A stretch of 7,511 bases of DNA from the NCBI GenBank assembly GCA_051251725.1, contig JBPOFN010000079.1, forward strand, positions 1 through 7,511. The letters are read 5' to 3'. A program made the translations under genes and the position numbers. Of the stretch, positions 4,540 through 7,511 are shown piece after piece; within the stretch, counting starts at the first letter, position 1, and every line of letters starts with the position of its first letter. Source of the DNA: JALZUE01 sp051251725. Its GTDB lineage: Bacteria; Pseudomonadota; Gammaproteobacteria; Enterobacterales; Alteromonadaceae. The notes beneath the pieces are model-generated. The model ran no database searches. It was not told the origin of the DNA and saw only the letters and a program-made list of their open reading frames with translations.

Positions 4540-7092
4540 TTCGCCTAGCGGTAGCTGACCATTGACTTGTTTTTCGAGCCAAATAAGATATTGGTCGATT
4601 GGCATAGGTTTGGCGTAATAAAACCCTTGGCCAATATCACAACCAAACTCACGCAAGGTATTCTCATCAGACTTTGAGTTAATGCCTTCAGCAACCACTT
4701 CTAAATTTAACCCCTTGGCCATTTTCACTGTGGTTTCACAAATGATTTTATTTTTAGGGTTCTGCTGAACATTTTCAACAAACTCTCTATCAACCTTCAA
4801 TTCTTGACAGGGTAGTTGGCTCATATAAGACATCGAAGAATAACCCGTACCAAAATCATCAATACTCATAGTGATCCCTAACTCGATCAGCTCTTCCATG
4901 ATTTGAATACCATTAGGGTTATTAGTGATGGCTGTCGATTCGGTTAACTCCAGAATAACTTTGTCGGCAGGTATATCAGCTTCTAATAAAGATTCTTTAA
5001 CAAAAGCAACAAAGCCCTTATCGGTAATATCTTTACCGCTGATATTAATCGAAATCATATGATTCTTATGATTACTATTAAGGATTAATTTATGTTGATT
5101 CAATGAGCGTTTAATCACCCAGCGAGTAATTTTTTTAATTAAGCCAATATCTTCAGCAATTGGTATAAATACCGCCGGCGAGACAAAACCCTCACCTTGG
5201 TAATACCAACGTATTAAACATTCACTGCCGCAAACTCTCAGTGTTTTTAAGTCAATTTGCGGCTGATGGAAAATTTCGAATTCATCATTATCAATCGCAT
5301 CCGACATACGGGACGCTAGATTTAATAAATAATCATCTTTAGTTTCAGACTGACTATCAAATCTTAACCAACCATCAAGCGTATCAACCGCCTTACTTGA
5401 AGCCAGCTGAGCTTCGTTAATTAATACTTGCGGCACGATACTATTTTCAGGGTAACAAGCTAGGCCCACGTTGGCTGAAAGTGGTAAGTTTAAGTCTTTA
5501 ACTTTATAAGAGTCATTCACTTTATGTTGTAAACTTTGCACAAACTTTTCGATTGTCTGAGTGCTGGTTTTATTACATAAAACCATACCGAGTGAATAAG
5601 GTTCGATAAAGGCTATTTTTTCGTTCTTTGCGGTAATTGGTAAGACAGCATCATTGTATCTCACTAACGAATTAAGTGACTGGGTCAAATCGATAAAAAA
5701 TTGATTATTAAAATAGTCATTGATGTACAAAGAGATTTTTTCAATGTGCTCAGGTTTAATGACAATAACTGTTAATGACGGGTCCCCATCTTCAATTTGT
5801 AACCGTAAGCATCGTTCAAGGTTACTTTTACGCGGTAATTTAGTATCAGCGTGATAACAGATGTCATCTAGTCGTTCTTGCTCAGTTTTTTTCATCCGCT
5901 CAGCTAAAGCAAAGGCAAGAAAAATAACTTCAATCATCACCGCGAATAAAAATGCATGGCTGGTAACGAAGTTTGACGGAATAAAGTTTAAATGCACCAA
6001 AGGTTGCATTGTTGCGCCAAAAAATAGCGGTATCCAAGAAAGAAAATAATAACGTGACCAGACAAAAGATAAGCGCAGTTTACGGCCAACAATATAAATA
6101 GCATAAAGGCCAATTACCGGCATGAAACCAAAAAATATTTTAGCTTCAAGTGTATTACCTAAGGGAGCGGTGAAAATTGCAAGCACCACTATCGATAAGG
6201 CAACCACATTGGCAAATTTAAAATGGTTACTTTTATCTTTTTCGTAGTTTAAAAAATACAACGTAAAATAAAGCAGGAAAATCACCAAGGCGTAATGTAG
6301 GGTAATTATATAATCGTTGAAAAACAGTTGAACACTGCTGTCGAACAGATAATAACCAAAACCATTTGTGCTTGATAAAGTTAAAAAGCTGGTCAGTAAA
6401 TATCCGACATAATATAAATATATTTTGTTTTTAACGGCAAAATAAAAAATAAGGTTATAAATGGCCATTAATAAAATAATGCCGATAAAACAGCCGTAGA
6501 CTAATTGACTTAGCTCAACCCGTTCAGCGAACGCTTCTTCGGTATAAAATTCGATTGGTACATCAGGGGGGCCATCGGTATATATTTTTATTAAAATATG
6601 CTTATAAGAATGGTTATTAAAATCGAGTACTTGATAAGGGTATATTTTACGTTTGACCGAGCTTGAGCTTTCATCACTTGAATCAAACAGTAAAGTGCTG
6701 TTAACACCTTGGCTAATTTCATAAATTTCAAATTCTTGCATCATCGAATTTTCTGCGTTGATGACGATTTCTTTTAATGATGGACTGTATTTACTTATTT
6801 TTAAACTGATCCAAAACGTTTGCTTTTTTAAGCCAAATGGAATGCCATGTTTATCGGTTTTGTTAAAGCGCTTTAAATTTTTAACCGCTCTATCCACATT
6901 ATAACTAGGATCGTCGGTAACTAAATACGCATATTCGATCGCAATATTTTCGTTATTACTATCCAAAGGTTGAAATTTAGATGAAAAAACATACTTGGAG
7001 ACAGAGGAAAGCAGGAAAGCTATGACAATAACAATGCTACAGATTGCGATTATTCTAAAGAAATTTAAGTAGCTTGTTGATTTTTTTGTCAT
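4531..7092 (-). CDS. Membrane sensor with 7TMR-DISM module, degenerate GGDEF and EAL c-di-GMP phosphodiesterase domain
   Basis: This 853-residue inner-membrane protein probably lowers cyclic di-GMP in response to an extracytoplasmic signal. A transmembrane helix at about 12-32 precedes a periplasmic domain at about 50-190 (7TMR-DISMED2 type). A seven-helix 7TMR-DISM segment follows at about 195-398, then a short charged linker (396-410). The GGDEF domain (about 411-580) is degenerate: EPYSL at 497-501 replaces the GGDEF signature and no RxxD inhibitory site is seen, so cyclase activity is unlikely. The EAL domain (about 590-840) keeps the expected catalytic set: Glu624 (in ECL instead of EAL), Asn683, the ELTE glutamates 715/718, Asp745-Asp746 in IDDFGTGYSS, Lys766, Glu802 and Gln822. 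It is thus likely an active phosphodiesterase. The ATG at 7092 gives a proper N-terminal anchor but lacks an obvious Shine-Dalgarno sequence. It appears to be monocistronic. Confidence 0.93.
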   Translation of the reverse strand: MTKKSTSYLNFFRIIAICSIVIVIAFLLSSVSKYVFSSKFQPLDSNNENIAIEYAYLVTDDPSYNVDRAVKNLKRFNKTDKHGIPFGLKKQTFWISLKISKYSPSLKEIVINAENSMMQEFEIYEISQGVNSTLLFDSSDESSSSVKRKIYPYQVLDFNNHSYKHILIKIYTDGPPDVPIEFYTEEAFAERVELSQLVYGCFIGIILLMAIYNLIFYFAVKNKIYLYYVGYLLTSFLTLSSTNGFGYYLFDSSVQLFFNDYIITLHYALVIFLLYFTLYFLNYEKDKSNHFKFANVVALSIVVLAIFTAPLGNTLEAKIFFGFMPVIGLYAIYIVGRKLRLSFVWSRYYFLSWIPLFFGATMQPLVHLNFIPSNFVTSHAFLFAVMIEVIFLAFALAERMKKTEQERLDDICYHADTKLPRKSNLERCLRLQIEDGDPSLTVIVIKPEHIEKISLYINDYFNNQFFIDLTQSLNSLVRYNDAVLPITAKNEKIAFIEPYSLGMVLCNKTSTQTIEKFVQSLQHKVNDSYKVKDLNLPLSANVGLACYPENSIVPQVLINEAQLASSKAVDTLDGWLRFDSQSETKDDYLLNLASRMSDAIDNDEFEIFHQPQIDLKTLRVCGSECLIRWYYQGEGFVSPAVFIPIAEDIGLIKKITRWVIKRSLNQHKLILNSNHKNHMISINISGKDITDKGFVAFVKESLLEADIPADKVILELTESTAITNNPNGIQIMEELIELGITMSIDDFGTGYSSMSYMSQLPCQELKVDREFVENVQQNPKNKIICETTVKMAKGLNLEVVAEGINSKSDENTLREFGCDIGQGFYYAKPMPIDQYLIWLEKQVNGQLPLGEIL

Positions 7093-7220
7093 AAATTGAA
7101 AAAGCAGTATAAATAGTTAGGGTAAATATAAAGTATTGTGACTGAACAATAAAACGCTATTTTAAATTTTTCACTAAAAGTAAACGATATCTTGAGATCC
7201 ACAGACAAGATTAGAACATA

Positions 7221-7249
7221 TTTCAATAAATTCCTTTTAATTATTGAAA
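7221..7249. repeat. Inverted repeat in the divergent intergenic region
   Basis: Perfect 9-bp arms TTTCAATAA (7221-7229) and TTATTGAAA (7241-7249) flank an 11-base spacer. The repeat lies between the divergent EAL gene and the GNAT-like ORF. An A-run follows on the plus strand, so it is not a plus-strand terminator; an operator is possible. Confidence 0.4.
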
Positions 7250-7256
7250 AAAAACA

Positions 7257-7273
7257 TTATTTTGACAAAATAA
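7257..7273. promoter_or_regulatory. Palindrome overlapping a consensus -35 hexamer
   Basis: TTATTTT-GAC-AAAATAA is a perfect palindrome with 7-bp arms and a three-base centre. It contains TTGACA at 7262-7267, a perfect sigma-70 -35 hexamer reading toward the GNAT-like ORF, but no good -10 lies at 16-18 bp. It could be a repressor site; in such AT-rich DNA it could also be chance. Confidence 0.35.
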
Positions 7274-7299
7274 ATAGTTTTAGGTGGTGTTAGGTAATT

Positions 7300-7467
7300 G
7301 TGATTAATCCAGAAAATTATTCAATTTCGAGCCAGCAAGACAAACTTGATATCGACTTTATCCATAAAAATTTATCGGGCAGTTATTGGGCAAAAGGAAT
7401 CACTAGATCATTAGTCGTAAAAGCAATTGAAAATGGTAGTGTTCAAAAATCTGTGTCATTTCAGTAA
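7300..7467 (+). pseudogene. Probable truncated GNAT acetyltransferase (N-terminal fragment)
   Basis: This 55-codon frame starts at GTG 7300, with AGG at 7292-7294 five bases upstream, and ends at TAA 7465-7467. From memory of the family, YSISSQQDKLDIDFIHKNL followed by SGSYWAKGITRSLVVKAIEN resembles the N-terminus of small GNAT-family N-acetyltransferases (usually about 135-150 residues). In those proteins this start (DFIHxFLxxSYWAKG) precedes IENS and the first core strand. Here similarity stops after AIEN: the last residues, GSVQKSVSFQ, do not fit, and neither other plus frame restores the expected continuation within the window. The acetyl-CoA binding motif is absent, so the product would be inactive as an acetyltransferase. 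The upstream region looks intact. It may be a deletion remnant, or a short protein in its own right. Confidence 0.5.
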
Positions 7468-7490
7468 ACTAGTAAAAACAGGAATGACAC

Positions 7491-7511
7491 ATGACCAATC
7501 AATTCAACTTT
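7491..7511 (+). CDS. Start of an unidentified gene, cut by the right edge
   Basis: The ATG at 7491 has AGGA at 7480-7483 seven bases upstream, a well-placed ribosome binding site. Only seven codons (MTNQFNF) are visible, so no function can be suggested. It begins 23 bases after the stop of the GNAT-like fragment and may share its transcript. An ATG at 7484 in another frame is too close to the AGGA to be preferred. Confidence 0.5.

Noticed and set aside
5861..6049. Plus-strand ORF within the EAL-protein gene
   Set aside because: It is antisense to the last 7TMR-DISM helices of the minus-strand gene and has no family resemblance.
1..7511. CRISPR arrays, tRNA or rRNA genes, defence islands, phage or toxin-antitoxin genes
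   Set aside because: No regularly spaced repeats, no tRNA-like or rRNA-like sequence and no recognisable genes of these classes were seen.

Overview
The window is AT-rich, with compact gene spacing and marine-type genes: an agarase/carrageenase-like GH16 lipoprotein, a 7TMR-DISM sensor with GGDEF and EAL domains, and proteobacterial queC and queE. Together these suggest a marine gammaproteobacterium of the order Alteromonadales, perhaps Colwellia, Thalassotalea or a relative. The genus is an inference from gene style and base composition, not something the sequence proves.

Layout, left to right. Positions 1-556 hold no confident gene. They contain a 173-bp MITE-like element (101-273) with perfect terminal inverted repeats between TA dinucleotides, then an AT-rich leader. 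Positions 557-1858 (+) encode a lipoprotein with a cadherin-like domain and a GH16 catalytic domain, probably acting on a red-algal galactan, followed by a strong hairpin terminator. The gap 1859-2291 holds that terminator, a second long perfect hairpin and a likely promoter. Positions 2292-2774 (+) encode a low-molecular-weight tyrosine phosphatase with a GTG start. Next comes queC (2913-3569, -), which is divergent from queE (3681-4355, +). These two enzymes act in succession (QueE, then QueC) in synthesis of preQ0, the precursor of queuosine in tRNA. Positions 4531-7092 (-) encode a large membrane protein with a 7TMR-DISM sensor, a degenerate GGDEF domain and an apparently intact EAL c-di-GMP phosphodiesterase domain. 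The right end carries a palindrome-rich divergent region, a short ORF resembling the N-terminus of a GNAT acetyltransferase (7300-7467, +, probably truncated), and the first seven codons of another gene (7491 to the edge).

Functionally the window is a set of mostly independent loci: algal polysaccharide breakdown at the cell surface, tyrosine dephosphorylation, tRNA modification and c-di-GMP signalling. Only queC and queE clearly share a pathway. I see no multi-gene novel system. The points most worth checking are the MITE-like element with its read-through ORF, the unexplained long hairpin at 2073-2113, the truncated GNAT ORF, and the substrate of the GH16 lipoprotein.
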